Assembly: GCA_001596135.1 (NCBI GenBank) | Contig: CP014773.1 | Location: 1,922,001-1,986,000 of the forward strand | DNA: 64,000 nucleotides | From: Mucilaginibacter sp. PAMC 26640 | GTDB lineage: Bacteria > Bacteroidota > Bacteroidia > Sphingobacteriales > Sphingobacteriaceae | Direction: 5' to 3' | In this document: positions 36,592-45,896 of the stretch, piece after piece | Position numbering within the stretch: the first letter of the stretch is position 1 | Layout: every line of letters begins with the position of its first letter | The notes under the pieces: model-generated | What the model was told of the DNA's origin: nothing | What the model saw: the letters and a program-made list of their open reading frames with translations, nothing else | The model's database searches: none | Translations under genes and position numbers: made by a program

Positions 36592-36624
36592 TTGTTTTAG
36601 GTGAAATCAATATTTATAAATTTG
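36592..36624 (+). promoter_or_regulatory. Bacteroidota-type promoter of the START-domain gene
   Basis: TTG at 36592-36594, 22 bases, then TAAATTTG at 36617-36624. The start codon is 19 bases further on. I see nothing else between the terminator at 36414 and this promoter. Confidence 0.5.
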
Positions 36625-36642
36625 TTTTTTTAAGATCTAAAC

Positions 36643-37281
36643 ATGTACAAATATTTAACATTTCTCGTTTTGCTGCTGAAAATTTCGGGAGCATCTGCGC
36701 AATACGTATGGACTCCAAAAACCGAAACTGATGGGATTAAGGTTTCCACCAGCATGGTGCCAAAATCTAAATTTAAAGCAATAAAGGTGGAGTGCGATAT
36801 TAGTGCAACGGCATCACAGCTGGTGAAAGTTTTAATGGACGTGAAAAACTGTACTGAATGGGTATATCATACCAAATCATGCATATTGCTTAAGCAACCA
36901 TCGCCAGCTGAAGTTTATTACTATTCAGAGGTAAGCATCCCCTGGCCTGCTACAAACCGCGATTTTGTTGCACATCTCACCGTTCATCAAAATCCGGAAA
37001 ACAAAGTTGTTACGGTAGATGGGCCGGTAGTGAATGGCATGGTGCCCGCAAAAGAGGGAATTGTGAGGATAACCGAATCAAAAGGCGAGTGGGTTATTAC
37101 GCCTATCGGAAAAAATAATGTTAAAGTTGTTTATACGCTTCAGGTAGATCCGGCAGGTGACATCCCTGCCTGGTTGATCAACCTCTTCGCGGCAGAAGGG
37201 CCCACTAAAAGCTTTGAGGCATTAAGGCAACAGGTTAAGAAATCGGAATATCAGCAAGGTGTGGCTTATATCAGAGACTAG
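36643..37281 (+). CDS. Exported START-domain (lipid-binding fold) protein
   Basis: A 212-residue protein with a signal peptide (MYKYLTFLVLLLKISGASAQ). The mature part matches bacterial START/SRPBCC proteins: ECDISATASQLVKVLMDVKNCTEWVYHTKSCILL, YYYSEVSIPWPATNRDFVAHLTV, and NNVKVVYTLQVDPAGDIPAWLINLFAAEGPTKSFEALRQQV. Such proteins bind a hydrophobic ligand in a helix-grip pocket. The ligand is unknown. Single gene. Confidence 0.88.
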   Translation: MYKYLTFLVLLLKISGASAQYVWTPKTETDGIKVSTSMVPKSKFKAIKVECDISATASQLVKVLMDVKNCTEWVYHTKSCILLKQPSPAEVYYYSEVSIPWPATNRDFVAHLTVHQNPENKVVTVDGPVVNGMVPAKEGIVRITESKGEWVITPIGKNNVKVVYTLQVDPAGDIPAWLINLFAAEGPTKSFEALRQQVKKSEYQQGVAYIRD

Positions 37282-37294
37282 TGCTTACAAATAC

Positions 37295-37522
37295 CTATTC
37301 CGGCAGATCTTTAGTTTCAGGCTTTTCTTTGGTGTTGGCTTTTAACATAACCCGGCCTTTCTTTGTTAACGTACAAGCAGGAGATCTGTCATTTTCTGCG
37401 CCTTTTGCAATATCAATAAGGTTATAACCCTTTAAATCTTTCAAATCATCCTTGCTGATATGGATGGCCATTCCTTTTTCGGAAATAACTTTTAAAGCGG
37501 CAACTACTTCGTCGTGTTTCAT
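37295..37522 (-). CDS. Small hypothetical protein (75 aa)
   Basis: I use the ATG at 37522. The longer frame (to 37567) adds a poor N-terminus. The protein is soluble and charged, with EVVAALKVISEKGMAIHISKDDLKDLKGYNLIDIAKG and PACTLTKKGRVML, which recalls a small winged-helix fold, though not one I can name. It converges with the START gene. The 340 bases from its start to the next gene contain a TAGTTTTG element at 37819-37826 and nothing else I can recognise. Confidence 0.55.
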   Translation of the reverse strand: MKHDEVVAALKVISEKGMAIHISKDDLKDLKGYNLIDIAKGAENDRSPACTLTKKGRVMLKANTKEKPETKDLPE

Positions 37523-37861
37523 ATATGTCGGATGTAAAATGTCAGGGATGATGCAAATATCGAACAATTTAGTGAATTGTCTGAGCAGCTCAAAGTTTTA
37601 ATCAGGTTCTGCAAGTACTATGGTATCGCATCTAATCAATCATCAGCTGTTTAGGGCTTTTATTACAGTCAGTGACTGTGCATATACCGCCGGGGAAATA
37701 TTGTGATATGTTAATAGCAGAAGAGTTAACTTTCCGTATTGAAGCCGAACGTTAAATTTTATCGGATACATTCAACTTAATTTAATTGCTAAATCGTTTT
37801 ATTTTGTATGATCTTTGTTAGTTTTGAATAAACCACATAACCCTAAGCATTAAGCTATACT

Positions 37862-38632
37862 ATGAAATATTTAAAAGTTTTAGCCCTCATACTATTGTGC
37901 CAAACGGCGAACGCACAAAAAGTACAAAAAGCCGCCGAGGAAAAGACAGAAGAGCAGAAAAAAAAGGATTGGGAAAATTTTCAAAAGATGATTGAGCATC
38001 GCGTTCATAACGACTGGGCCTGGCTGGAACGATACGCTAGTGATAATGATAAAATACGCAATCCCACAGCCGGTGAAAAACGGATTGTGTTTTTAGGCAA
38101 TTCTATTACTGAGGGATGGATCAATACCGATCCTGATTTTTTTAAGGTGAAGGGTTACATCAACCGGGGTATCGGCGGGCAAACCACACCGCAAATGCTG
38201 GTACGGTTCAGGGAAGATGTTATTAATTTGAAACCAGCGGTAGTTGTAATACTTGCCGGTATAAATGATATCGCTGAGAATACCGGCCCTTCCAAAATTG
38301 AAAATGTGGCCGGTAATATATTTTCGATGGCCGAATTGGCCCGTGTAAATCACATAAAGGTGATATTATCTAGTGTTTTGCCGGCATATGCTTTTCCATG
38401 GCATCCGGGAATAAATCCTGTACCAGCAATTATTCAACTCAACCAATTGTTAAAAGAATACGCACAAAAGAACGAGCTGACTTTTATTGATTATTACATT
38501 GCTACCGTGAATGTCGACAAAGGGTTCAAGAAGGAATTGACAATAGATGGTGTGCATCCCAACCTGGCTGGCTACAAAGTGATGGAGCCTTTGGTGGAGC
38601 GCGCAATTGCCGAAACTTTGAAGAAGAAATAA
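37862..38632 (+). CDS. Secreted SGNH/GDSL-family hydrolase
   Basis: A 256-residue esterase-like protein with a signal peptide (MKYLKVLALILLCQTANAQ). Block I is VFLGNSITEGW, so the Ser nucleophile is kept although the usual Asp is Asn. Then GGQTTPQMLVRFREDV (block II Gly), VVILAGINDIAE (block III Asn) and DGVHPNLAGY (catalytic Asp-x-x-His). Members deacetylate sugars or cleave lipid esters; the substrate is not evident. A bidirectional terminator follows. Confidence 0.9.
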   Translation: MKYLKVLALILLCQTANAQKVQKAAEEKTEEQKKKDWENFQKMIEHRVHNDWAWLERYASDNDKIRNPTAGEKRIVFLGNSITEGWINTDPDFFKVKGYINRGIGGQTTPQMLVRFREDVINLKPAVVVILAGINDIAENTGPSKIENVAGNIFSMAELARVNHIKVILSSVLPAYAFPWHPGINPVPAIIQLNQLLKEYAQKNELTFIDYYIATVNVDKGFKKELTIDGVHPNLAGYKVMEPLVERAIAETLKKK

Positions 38633-38724
38633 GAGCCTGACAATGGTGTTGTCAATCGGTTGGCATAATTATCGTCGACAAATTTGGCAGAGCACAGAAA
38701 CAAGACCGGGGAGCTTAAGGAAAG

Positions 38725-38757
38725 AAAGCCGCTGAGCATATGCGTCAGCGGCTTTTT
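38725..38757. terminator. Bidirectional terminator between convergent genes
   Basis: An 11-base perfect stem (38725-38735 with 38745-38755). Ts follow on the + strand, and the A-rich start gives Ts on the minus strand. It lies between the SGNH gene and the TonB receptor gene. Confidence 0.88.
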
Positions 38758-38779
38758 AGTATAATTAGTTTAGTGTAGT

Positions 38780-41539
38780 TTAAAAAGTAAAACCTATACG
38801 CGCAAAAAAGCGGCGGCCATTTTGCCCCATTTGTACAGCATCAAAAGGACCAGAAGGCTCGTTATTGAAAGCATAACCTTTTGCACCTTGTACATAAGCC
38901 AGGTCGGGGTGAACGTTGAAAACGTTATCCGCACCTATAGAAAAGCGCGCTGCCTTAGTCATTTTAAAAGAAAAGTACACATCGCTGGTAACCTTGCCGC
39001 TGTAAATGTATTCATCAGCTAATTGTTTAGTTCCGTCATCAGTTGGTACTGTTGGGGTAAGTGTGCTGCCGTCACCGTAACCCAGCAGGTCTATTTTACC
39101 GAAGTAGGTAAACCGCGCTCCTATGGTTAAGCTTTTATGGCCGAATTCCGGGTTCAACGCAAATTTTTGCGGCGGAGCCGAAGCAAGGATAAATTTTCTC
39201 TCGCGCGAACTCAGGAACGTTTCCTGTAAGGCGGCAGTAGTACCTAATATTGGCGGATAGTTGACTTTATCAATATCCATGCTTTGGAAATTCCCGGTGA
39301 ACAGTAATTTGTAACGGTTTACACCAATGGTTTTACTATAGTCGATCACTACATCCAAACCACGGTTGGTTGTATTGACTGCATTGGCAAAGAACTGGGC
39401 AGCACTTACTCGCAAAGCATTTAATGCATTAGTAAAAGATGGATCGAGTGTTGGATCTGCTGCGCTGAACTGACCTGATAGTACTACGCGGTCTTTCACG
39501 CCAATAATATACCCATCCACGGTAAAGCTTAGCTCGGGTACTGGTTTATAAGTGAAGCCTAAGCCTGCATTTTTAGATTTTTCCTGGTGCAGATTTGGAA
39601 TACCGGCCGCTTTAGTAATAGGGCTGTAGTTTGGCGCTATCTTTACTTCTGAAATTACACTGCCCTGTACGTTTGTAAAGGTATTGCTGTAATTGATCTG
39701 TTGTAAAGAAGGAGCACGAAAACCTGTACCCAACGACCCGCGAATATTGAAGTTATCGGTGATTTTATAACGGGTAGCAAATTTGGTATTAAAGGTTGAT
39801 CCGAAGTCGTTGTAATGCTCGTATCTGTTAGCAAAATCTATGAGCCATTTTTTTGTTATATCCAGTTCCAGGTCTGCATATACACCAAACACTGATCTGT
39901 TTGCATTCACTGCATCCGCTGGTTGAAAGCCCGGGAAGCCCTGCGAACCGGCCGCCTGTACACCATTAGGATCATAGTTTTTGTAGGAAGCTTCTTCTCC
40001 GGCAAAAATTTTGTAGCGCTCATAACGATATTCGCCGCCTAAGCCAAGATTTAAACCCTGAGCTGCTTTTGCAAAATGCTTGTTAAAATTCAGGTTGGTT
40101 GTGTTCTGTAAAAACTCGGAGCCGCCGTCGTCAAAGTGCGTTTTATCGGCGCCTAATGATGCATTAAATGTCTTATCTCCAAAAAAATGGAATTTATTGT
40201 TACCAGTGTTGTTGCTCAGATCCCAATCCCAAGCCTCGCCCAAAGTTCCTTTTAAGCCAAATGCGGCGGAGACATCGGTATTATGCGTCTGGATAATTGG
40301 GTTATAGTAGGAATCGCCATCCGGTGTCATGAACACTATACCAGTGGTTGAAGCATAATCCGCAGGAAAACGCTCGGGCCGGCCAGAGAGGTTACGGGTA
40401 AAGGCATAGGCATCTGATGACTTGTAGCTGTAACCACCGAAACTGTAAAAGGTAGTGCGGGTACCTGCTAATGGGATCTCGCTGTTATAAAAAATGGAAC
40501 CGGTAGTGGCCGAACCATCGCCATTGGCACGGCGATAAGGGTTGATCGGTAATGCCTGCGGATTTGAAGTGGTAGTATCATGCGTTTGGCGGAAAGTTTT
40601 TCCGTTTTTAGAAAAATCTCCGGTGATATTCAGGAAACCGTTGTTTTTACCTAATGCGATGCCATAATTAGCATCTATGGTGATACCATTACCATCAATA
40701 GCACCGCCGTGCGGATAGTAGTCTGAAACAACACTTTTGCCGCTATTAAAGGCCGGATCGTAATAACCGGAGTAACCAACGTTAGCCGTAAAAACATTTG
40801 TATTTTTTTTAAGCACCAGGTTAATAACGCCTGCAATAGCGTCTGAGCCATACTGGGCAGATGCGCCATCGCGCAGGATCTCTATCCTGTCGATTGAAGC
40901 AGTCGGTATTGAACTTAAATCTACTCCTGAATTACCGCGACCCCGCGTGCCAAAGACCGACACAAAGGCCGTGGAATGACGGCGTTTACCGTTGATCAAA
41001 ACCAGGGTTTGGTCTGGTCCAAGGCCTCTTAAAGTTCCCAGTTCAACATGGTCGGCACCATCAGAGCCGGACTGTTTATTATAATTAAAGGACGGCGCTG
41101 CATAGTTAAGGATGTCGGTAATATCTAACCTACCGGTTACTTGGGCGGCCTTGCTTACATTAACAACATCTACCGGTACCGCTGTTTCCAGTTTTACACG
41201 GCCCGCCGACCGGGTGCCGATTAGTACCACCTCGTTCAGCTGTGAGGTTTCACTTACCAGCGTCACGTCGATAGCTGTGCGGCCATTAACAGATACGGTT
41301 AAGGGTTTGAAGCCCGTATAGCTAAAGCTTAAATCGGCAGATGTTGCAGCCGCGATACGATATTTGCCATTTTTATCCGTACTGGTGCCCGTCGTGCCGC
41401 CGGAAACACGCACGCTAACGCCCGGCATGGGTAAATTATCAGCTGAACTGGTGACCGTTCCTGTAACGGTTAGGTTTTGGGCTAAAACAATACTTGAGCT
41501 TAAAAAAAGCAAGGTAATCAATAGGTAGATTTTCTTCAT
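38780..41539 (-). CDS. TonB-dependent outer-membrane receptor with CarboxypepD_reg-like N-terminal domain
   Basis: A 919-residue active transporter. Order: signal peptide (MKKIYLLITLLFLSSSIVLAQ), a carboxypeptidase-regulatory-like domain (about 24-95; VTGTVTSSADNLPMPGVSV, DKNGKYRI), a plug (about 115-245; DRIEILRDGASAQYGSDAIAGVINLVLKK), and a 22-strand barrel ending in Phe (RRFFARIGFTF). The plug sequence GLGPDQTLVLINGKRRH is typical of non-SusC TonB receptors, and no SusD partner follows. The substrate is unknown: the neighbours include a GH29 enzyme, but 900 bases of non-coding DNA lie between them. Confidence 0.95.
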   Translation of the reverse strand: MKKIYLLITLLFLSSSIVLAQNLTVTGTVTSSADNLPMPGVSVRVSGGTTGTSTDKNGKYRIAAATSADLSFSYTGFKPLTVSVNGRTAIDVTLVSETSQLNEVVLIGTRSAGRVKLETAVPVDVVNVSKAAQVTGRLDITDILNYAAPSFNYNKQSGSDGADHVELGTLRGLGPDQTLVLINGKRRHSTAFVSVFGTRGRGNSGVDLSSIPTASIDRIEILRDGASAQYGSDAIAGVINLVLKKNTNVFTANVGYSGYYDPAFNSGKSVVSDYYPHGGAIDGNGITIDANYGIALGKNNGFLNITGDFSKNGKTFRQTHDTTTSNPQALPINPYRRANGDGSATTGSIFYNSEIPLAGTRTTFYSFGGYSYKSSDAYAFTRNLSGRPERFPADYASTTGIVFMTPDGDSYYNPIIQTHNTDVSAAFGLKGTLGEAWDWDLSNNTGNNKFHFFGDKTFNASLGADKTHFDDGGSEFLQNTTNLNFNKHFAKAAQGLNLGLGGEYRYERYKIFAGEEASYKNYDPNGVQAAGSQGFPGFQPADAVNANRSVFGVYADLELDITKKWLIDFANRYEHYNDFGSTFNTKFATRYKITDNFNIRGSLGTGFRAPSLQQINYSNTFTNVQGSVISEVKIAPNYSPITKAAGIPNLHQEKSKNAGLGFTYKPVPELSFTVDGYIIGVKDRVVLSGQFSAADPTLDPSFTNALNALRVSAAQFFANAVNTTNRGLDVVIDYSKTIGVNRYKLLFTGNFQSMDIDKVNYPPILGTTAALQETFLSSRERKFILASAPPQKFALNPEFGHKSLTIGARFTYFGKIDLLGYGDGSTLTPTVPTDDGTKQLADEYIYSGKVTSDVYFSFKMTKAARFSIGADNVFNVHPDLAYVQGAKGYAFNNEPSGPFDAVQMGQNGRRFFARIGFTF

Positions 41540-42441
41540 ATATACAATTTAGGATTAATGATATGTTAAATGGGTTGATAAGTTCAATCAGTATTAACTT
41601 TCGTTGATGAATAGAACAATAACTAGGCTCGATTGAAAGCAGTAAATAAGTTGCCTCTGCAGTTGAATTTTAAAACTGCTCTTAAATAATGAAATCGATG
41701 CTAATAATTACGCAAAGAGAGAAAAGATCTCCATAGCGAATCTTTGTTAAGCCAATATAGGAATACTATTAATGAAATACGTAAAATTTATAAAATAGTA
41801 TAAAAAGAATGCGATTTTGTTCCTATTTTCTTATTTTTTAATGATTTTATCGACTTGCATAATTTATTTAGTTCTGATAATTCGTCAGATTTGATAATTT
41901 ATGCAAAAAATTAAATACTCACTAACAATACATCGTGTCCTAGTCAAAATGTTGGTCCTTTTCTCTTAATTATTGGTGAATTCAAGCTTTTTTTGAAGAG
42001 ATTTTCTGATTAGTTGATGATTGCTAAAATTAATTTGTGTAGCACGCGCTTTTGTGATAAGGAAATATCTTTTTATTTACTCAAAGTGATCATATCAACT
42101 TTCAAAGTTTATGAAACGTGTTTTTTGAATTTGCTGATAAGTCAGATCGTGATGACCAACGGCAATTAATTTTCATAACTTATTGTGGATTATCTACCTT
42201 ATTGGTTAAGTCAGTTGTAAAATAAAAGCGTAGAATCTTAAAAAAAATACTAAAACACTGCTTATTAACGGTAATTCAATTTAAGTTTGAAAAGCCTGAT
42301 CATAAATGTTAATTGTTGATAGAAACGGGAGAGATCTAGTAGTAAAGCGCCGTAGCTCGATCTTTCTAAAAATCAGCAAATTGATAGCTGGTTATGGCTC
42401 TTAAAACCAATTATTTAATCACAGTAAGCGCTCGGTTAATT
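41540..42441. other. AT-rich intergenic region between divergent genes
   Basis: About 900 bases without a supported gene, the longest such stretch in the window. It is distinctly AT-rich. I see a TAAGTTTG -7-like box at 42282-42289 in front of the GH29 gene, without a good -33 element, and the short direct repeat GATAATT near 41880-41900. No tRNA or terminator was seen. It may hold the regulatory region of both genes or the remains of a lost gene. Confidence 0.5.
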
Positions 42442-44532
42442 ATGAATAAGTTTATTTTTTGGGTTATCATTCTTTCTTTTTCTGTAAACAGGTATTCCAG
42501 TGCTCAGATCACTGCGCCAAAGCCATTTGGCCCTGTTCCTGGCACTAACCAGTTTCGGGTACAACAGATGGAGTCGTATGCATTTGTGCACTTTTCATTG
42601 AATACCTACACAGACCAGTCTTGGGGATTTGGAAATGAAGATGTGAATTTATTTAACCCAAAAGAACTGGACTGCAGGCAATGGGCAAAAACATGCAAAG
42701 AAGCTGGCATGAAAGGGGTTATTATAACCGCAAAGCACCACTGCGGTTTTTGCCTCTGGCCGTCGGACTATACCGCATACTCCGTTAAAAACGCTCCATG
42801 GAAAAATGGAAAGGGGGATGTAATTAAAGAAATGGCCGATGCCTGCAAAGAATATGGATTGAAGCTAGGCATTTATTTGTCTCCCTGGGATAGGAACCAC
42901 CCAGATTATGGCAAGCCCGAATACATCACTTATTTTAGGAACCAGCTCACCGAACTGCTGACTAACTATGGCCCAATCTTCGAAGTGTGGTTTGATGGGG
43001 CTAACGGAGGTTCTGGTTATTACGGTGGCGCTAACGAGACCCGCACTATTGACCGGAAGACCTATTATGACTGGAAGAACACTTACGCGCTGATTCACAA
43101 AATACAGCCAAACTGTGTGATCTGGAACGATGGCGGTGAACGAGGCGACTTGCGATGGGTTGGAACGGAGGCAGGCTATGTTGGCGAAACAAATTGGAGC
43201 CTGCTAAACGCTACAGGCGAGGTGCCTTTTGATATGCTGCATTACGGTTTAGAGAATGGCGATAGTTGGGTTGCGGCCGAAGTGAATACCTCTATCAGGC
43301 CGGAATGGTTTTATCATCCAAGTGAAGATACTAAGGTGAAAACCTTACCTCAGCTCATGGACACTTATTATAATTCCATTGGGCGCAACGCCACTTTTCT
43401 GCTTAACTTTCCAATCATGCCAAATGGCTTAATAAATGAAAGAGACGTAAAAGCTGCATCTGAATATGGTAATGCGGTTAAAGAAGCGTTTGCGGTAGAC
43501 CTGGCAAGATCGAAGAAAGTTACCGCTTCTAATGTTCGTGGTAACAGTAAACAATTTAGCGCTGATAAAGCTGTTGACAATAATACAGATACCTATTGGG
43601 CTACAAATAATAAGGTAAACGTCGCTTCGCTAACCATTGATTTGGGCAGGGCCACTTCATTTAACCGTTTCCTGGTCCAGGAATATATCCGATTGGGGCA
43701 AAGGGTGAAAACATTCAAAGTTGAAGCGTTGATTAACGGTAGTTGGAAAGATGTAGCCATGGCTACAACAATTGGCTACAAACGTATCTTACGTTTCCCA
43801 AGTGTAAAGGCCACCAAGATACGTTTAACTATTACCGATTCGAAAAGTTGCCCGCTCATCTCGAACATTGGTGTATATAACGCGCAACAGATCCTAACTG
43901 CGCCATCCATTATCAGAGACCAATCGGGTAAAATAATTATAATGCCTGCCGATAAAGAATCAGTGGTTTATTATACTTTAGATGGAAGCGCGCCGGGCAT
44001 TGCTTCAAAGAAGTATAGCGGCCCATTTCAAACTGATGGAAGATTAGAAATAAAAGCAGTAGCCAGTGACACTGCTACTAACAAAAACAGCCCCATAATA
44101 GGCGAGAAGTTTGATCTCCCCCGAAAGGATTGGATAATTGTGGGCACTGATGATGAAAAGGCTAAAGCAATTTTAGATGGAGACCCTTCTACCGTATGGC
44201 ATCCAAAAAATATAAACAAGAAATTGCCGATCGATTTGGTGATTGATCTTGGGGGGGAAGAAAGTTTAACTGGTTTTAGGTACTTGCCAGATCCAGGTAT
44301 TTGGGGTCCAGGGATCATTAGCCAATATCAATTTTATGTATCGCCCGATAATAAAGAGTGGAAATTGGTTGATGAAGGAGAGTTCGCAAATATTAAAAAC
44401 AACCCGCTGATACAAATTAAAAAATTTGCGAGCGTTCAAGCGCGTTATGTTAAATTTAGGGCCCTAAAGAATACAGAAGGTAACGAAAATATAGGATATG
44501 CTGAAGTAGATGTAATAACTGCACAACCCTAA
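42442..44532 (+). CDS. GH29 alpha-L-fucosidase with C-terminal accessory domains
   Basis: Hydrolyses terminal alpha-L-fucose. The frame is open from 42394, but the ATG at 42442 gives a signal peptide (MNKFIFWVIILSFSVNRYSSAQ) and 696 residues. The catalytic barrel shows GVIITAKHHCGFCLWPSDYTAYSV, GLKLGIYLSPWDRNHPDYG and the nucleophile Asp in FEVWFDGANGG. Two discoidin (F5/8 type C-like) domains follow, about 375-480 and 590-690, with a chitobiase-like C-terminal segment (SVVYYTLDGSAPG) between them. It is secreted or periplasmic and likely part of glycan use. Confidence 0.93.
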   Translation: MNKFIFWVIILSFSVNRYSSAQITAPKPFGPVPGTNQFRVQQMESYAFVHFSLNTYTDQSWGFGNEDVNLFNPKELDCRQWAKTCKEAGMKGVIITAKHHCGFCLWPSDYTAYSVKNAPWKNGKGDVIKEMADACKEYGLKLGIYLSPWDRNHPDYGKPEYITYFRNQLTELLTNYGPIFEVWFDGANGGSGYYGGANETRTIDRKTYYDWKNTYALIHKIQPNCVIWNDGGERGDLRWVGTEAGYVGETNWSLLNATGEVPFDMLHYGLENGDSWVAAEVNTSIRPEWFYHPSEDTKVKTLPQLMDTYYNSIGRNATFLLNFPIMPNGLINERDVKAASEYGNAVKEAFAVDLARSKKVTASNVRGNSKQFSADKAVDNNTDTYWATNNKVNVASLTIDLGRATSFNRFLVQEYIRLGQRVKTFKVEALINGSWKDVAMATTIGYKRILRFPSVKATKIRLTITDSKSCPLISNIGVYNAQQILTAPSIIRDQSGKIIIMPADKESVVYYTLDGSAPGIASKKYSGPFQTDGRLEIKAVASDTATNKNSPIIGEKFDLPRKDWIIVGTDDEKAKAILDGDPSTVWHPKNINKKLPIDLVIDLGGEESLTGFRYLPDPGIWGPGIISQYQFYVSPDNKEWKLVDEGEFANIKNNPLIQIKKFASVQARYVKFRALKNTEGNENIGYAEVDVITAQP

Positions 44533-44637
44533 TTTGACAACCTGAGTTTTCGGCAATCCGGCAGGTATTCTGAATAATAGTACCAGGGAGGGGATGTTCG
44601 ATCATATCCTAATCACTAAGCACAAAACCACTCACTT

Positions 44638-45456
44638 ATGAAACTAACACGAGGTATTATTATTTTCTCCTGCTTACTGCTGTTCGCCTGTTCCAATACG
44701 AAAAGAATGGCAGCGAAAATTGATGACCGTAAAGGCTGGAAAAAGCTTTTTAACGGTTCTGATATTAACGATTGGTTCGTTAAGATCAATCATCATGTTG
44801 TTGGTGAAAACTATGGCAATACTTTCCGGGTAGAAGACGGCATGATTAGGGTGAGCTATGATCAATATGGCGATTTTAACGATCAGTTTGGCCACTTATA
44901 TTACAAAACATCCTTTTCTCACTTTCATTTAAGGTTTGAGTACCGTTTTGTTGGGAAGCAGCAAAAAGGTGCACCCGATTACACATTACTTAATAGCGGT
45001 GTAATGTTTCACTCGCAAGACCCAAGAACAATGCTGAAAGATCAGGACTGGCCTATCTCCATTGAAATGCAGTTACTGGGTGGTTTAGGGGATGGGAAGC
45101 CACGACCAACCGGAAATATGTGCTCGCCCGGGACCGATGTTGTTTATAAAGGCACCGTATCTCCCGATCATTGTATCAATTCAACATCAAAAACATATGA
45201 TGGCGATCAATGGGTGAAGGGGGAACTAATCGTTTTAGGGAGTAAAATCATCACGCATATTATTAATGGTGATACAGTTTTGCAATATTCAAAGCCTACT
45301 ATTGGTGGTGGAATAGTACATGGCTACGATCCAAAATATAAACATGACGGTGTGTTATTGAGTAGCGGATTTATCGCCCTGCAAAGCGAGGGGCAGCCAG
45401 TTGATTTTAGGAACATTGAAATTAAGCAATTGCCGGCTGATACGCGTGAACAATAG
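44638..45456 (+). CDS. DUF1080 (3-keto-disaccharide hydrolase) family lipoprotein
   Basis: A 272-residue lipoprotein (signal with lipobox LFAC at Cys18). DUF1080 (PF06439) is a concanavalin-like beta-sandwich. The typical pieces are GWKKLFNGSDINDWFVKINHH, FRVEDGMIRVSYDQYGDF, SHFHLRFEYRFVG, NSGVMFHSQDP and FIALQSEGQPVDFRNIEIKQL. The family includes 3-keto-glycoside hydrolases. It lies 105 bases after the fucosidase on the same strand, so co-expression is plausible. Confidence 0.93.
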   Translation: MKLTRGIIIFSCLLLFACSNTKRMAAKIDDRKGWKKLFNGSDINDWFVKINHHVVGENYGNTFRVEDGMIRVSYDQYGDFNDQFGHLYYKTSFSHFHLRFEYRFVGKQQKGAPDYTLLNSGVMFHSQDPRTMLKDQDWPISIEMQLLGGLGDGKPRPTGNMCSPGTDVVYKGTVSPDHCINSTSKTYDGDQWVKGELIVLGSKIITHIINGDTVLQYSKPTIGGGIVHGYDPKYKHDGVLLSSGFIALQSEGQPVDFRNIEIKQLPADTREQ

Positions 45457-45485
45457 CACGTTTATGTAATGCCAAAATTAATTAA

Positions 45486-45516
45486 CTAAAAAAGCCCTGG
45501 TACAAGTACCAAGGCT
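45486..45516 (-). terminator. Minus-strand terminator-like hairpin
   Basis: The stem (45493-45503 with 45506-45516) has one mismatch. On the minus strand it is followed by six Ts (the A-run at 45488-45493), on the + strand by none. So it points to a transcript coming from the right, beyond the tRNA terminator at 45634, possibly a short RNA. Confidence 0.55.
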
Positions 45517-45633
45517 CAAGTTCAACCAAACAAACTAAACTCCAATAAACTTTTTAACTGGCTAGTTATACGAGTAGCGTTATTATTTAGTTGCGGTTAA
45601 TTTTTTTGAGCGCAGTAGCCGTTAACAAAAACG

Positions 45634-45666
45634 AAAAGCCTGTCACGAATATCGTAACAGGCTTTT
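45634..45666 (-). terminator. Terminator of the tRNA-Met transcript
   Basis: A perfect 10-base stem (45634-45643 with 45657-45666) around a 13-base loop. It lies six bases past the tRNA 3' end on the minus strand, followed by a T-rich stretch after CG. Confidence 0.75.
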
Positions 45667-45671
45667 AAGAG

Positions 45672-45745
45672 TAGCGGGGAGCAGGATCGAACTGCCGACC
45701 TTAGGGTTATGAATCCTACGCTCTAACCATCTGAGCTACCCCGCC
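45672..45745 (-). tRNA. tRNA-Met (CAU anticodon, elongator type)
   Basis: On the minus strand a 74-base cloverleaf can be drawn: acceptor GGCGGGG with CCCCGCT, D stem GCTC/GAGC, anticodon stem TAGGA/CCCTA with loop TTCATAA (CAT anticodon), variable loop AGGTC and T arm GGCAG-TTCGATC-CTGCT, ending at A73. CCA is not encoded. The first pair is G-U and pair 31-39 is A-C. The anticodon stem lacks the three G-C pairs of the initiator tRNA, so this is the elongator type. A TATATTTG box lies about 73 bases upstream (45825 to 45818 on the minus strand). Confidence 0.93.
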
Positions 45746-45896
45746 GGGTGGTTTTATCACAACATGTTGTTGTGTTTCCTCATTCAGTTATATTTGATGG
45801 TTCCTGAAAAAGGTTTGCAAATATAGCAGAAATTCGTTTTCTTTAGAAAAAATGTTAACATTTACATTGTATTGATTGCTAACCATTAATCCTGAC

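Noticed and set aside
38780..41539. SusC of a SusCD pair
   Set aside because: No SusD-like gene follows, and the plug motifs fit the wider TonB receptor class.
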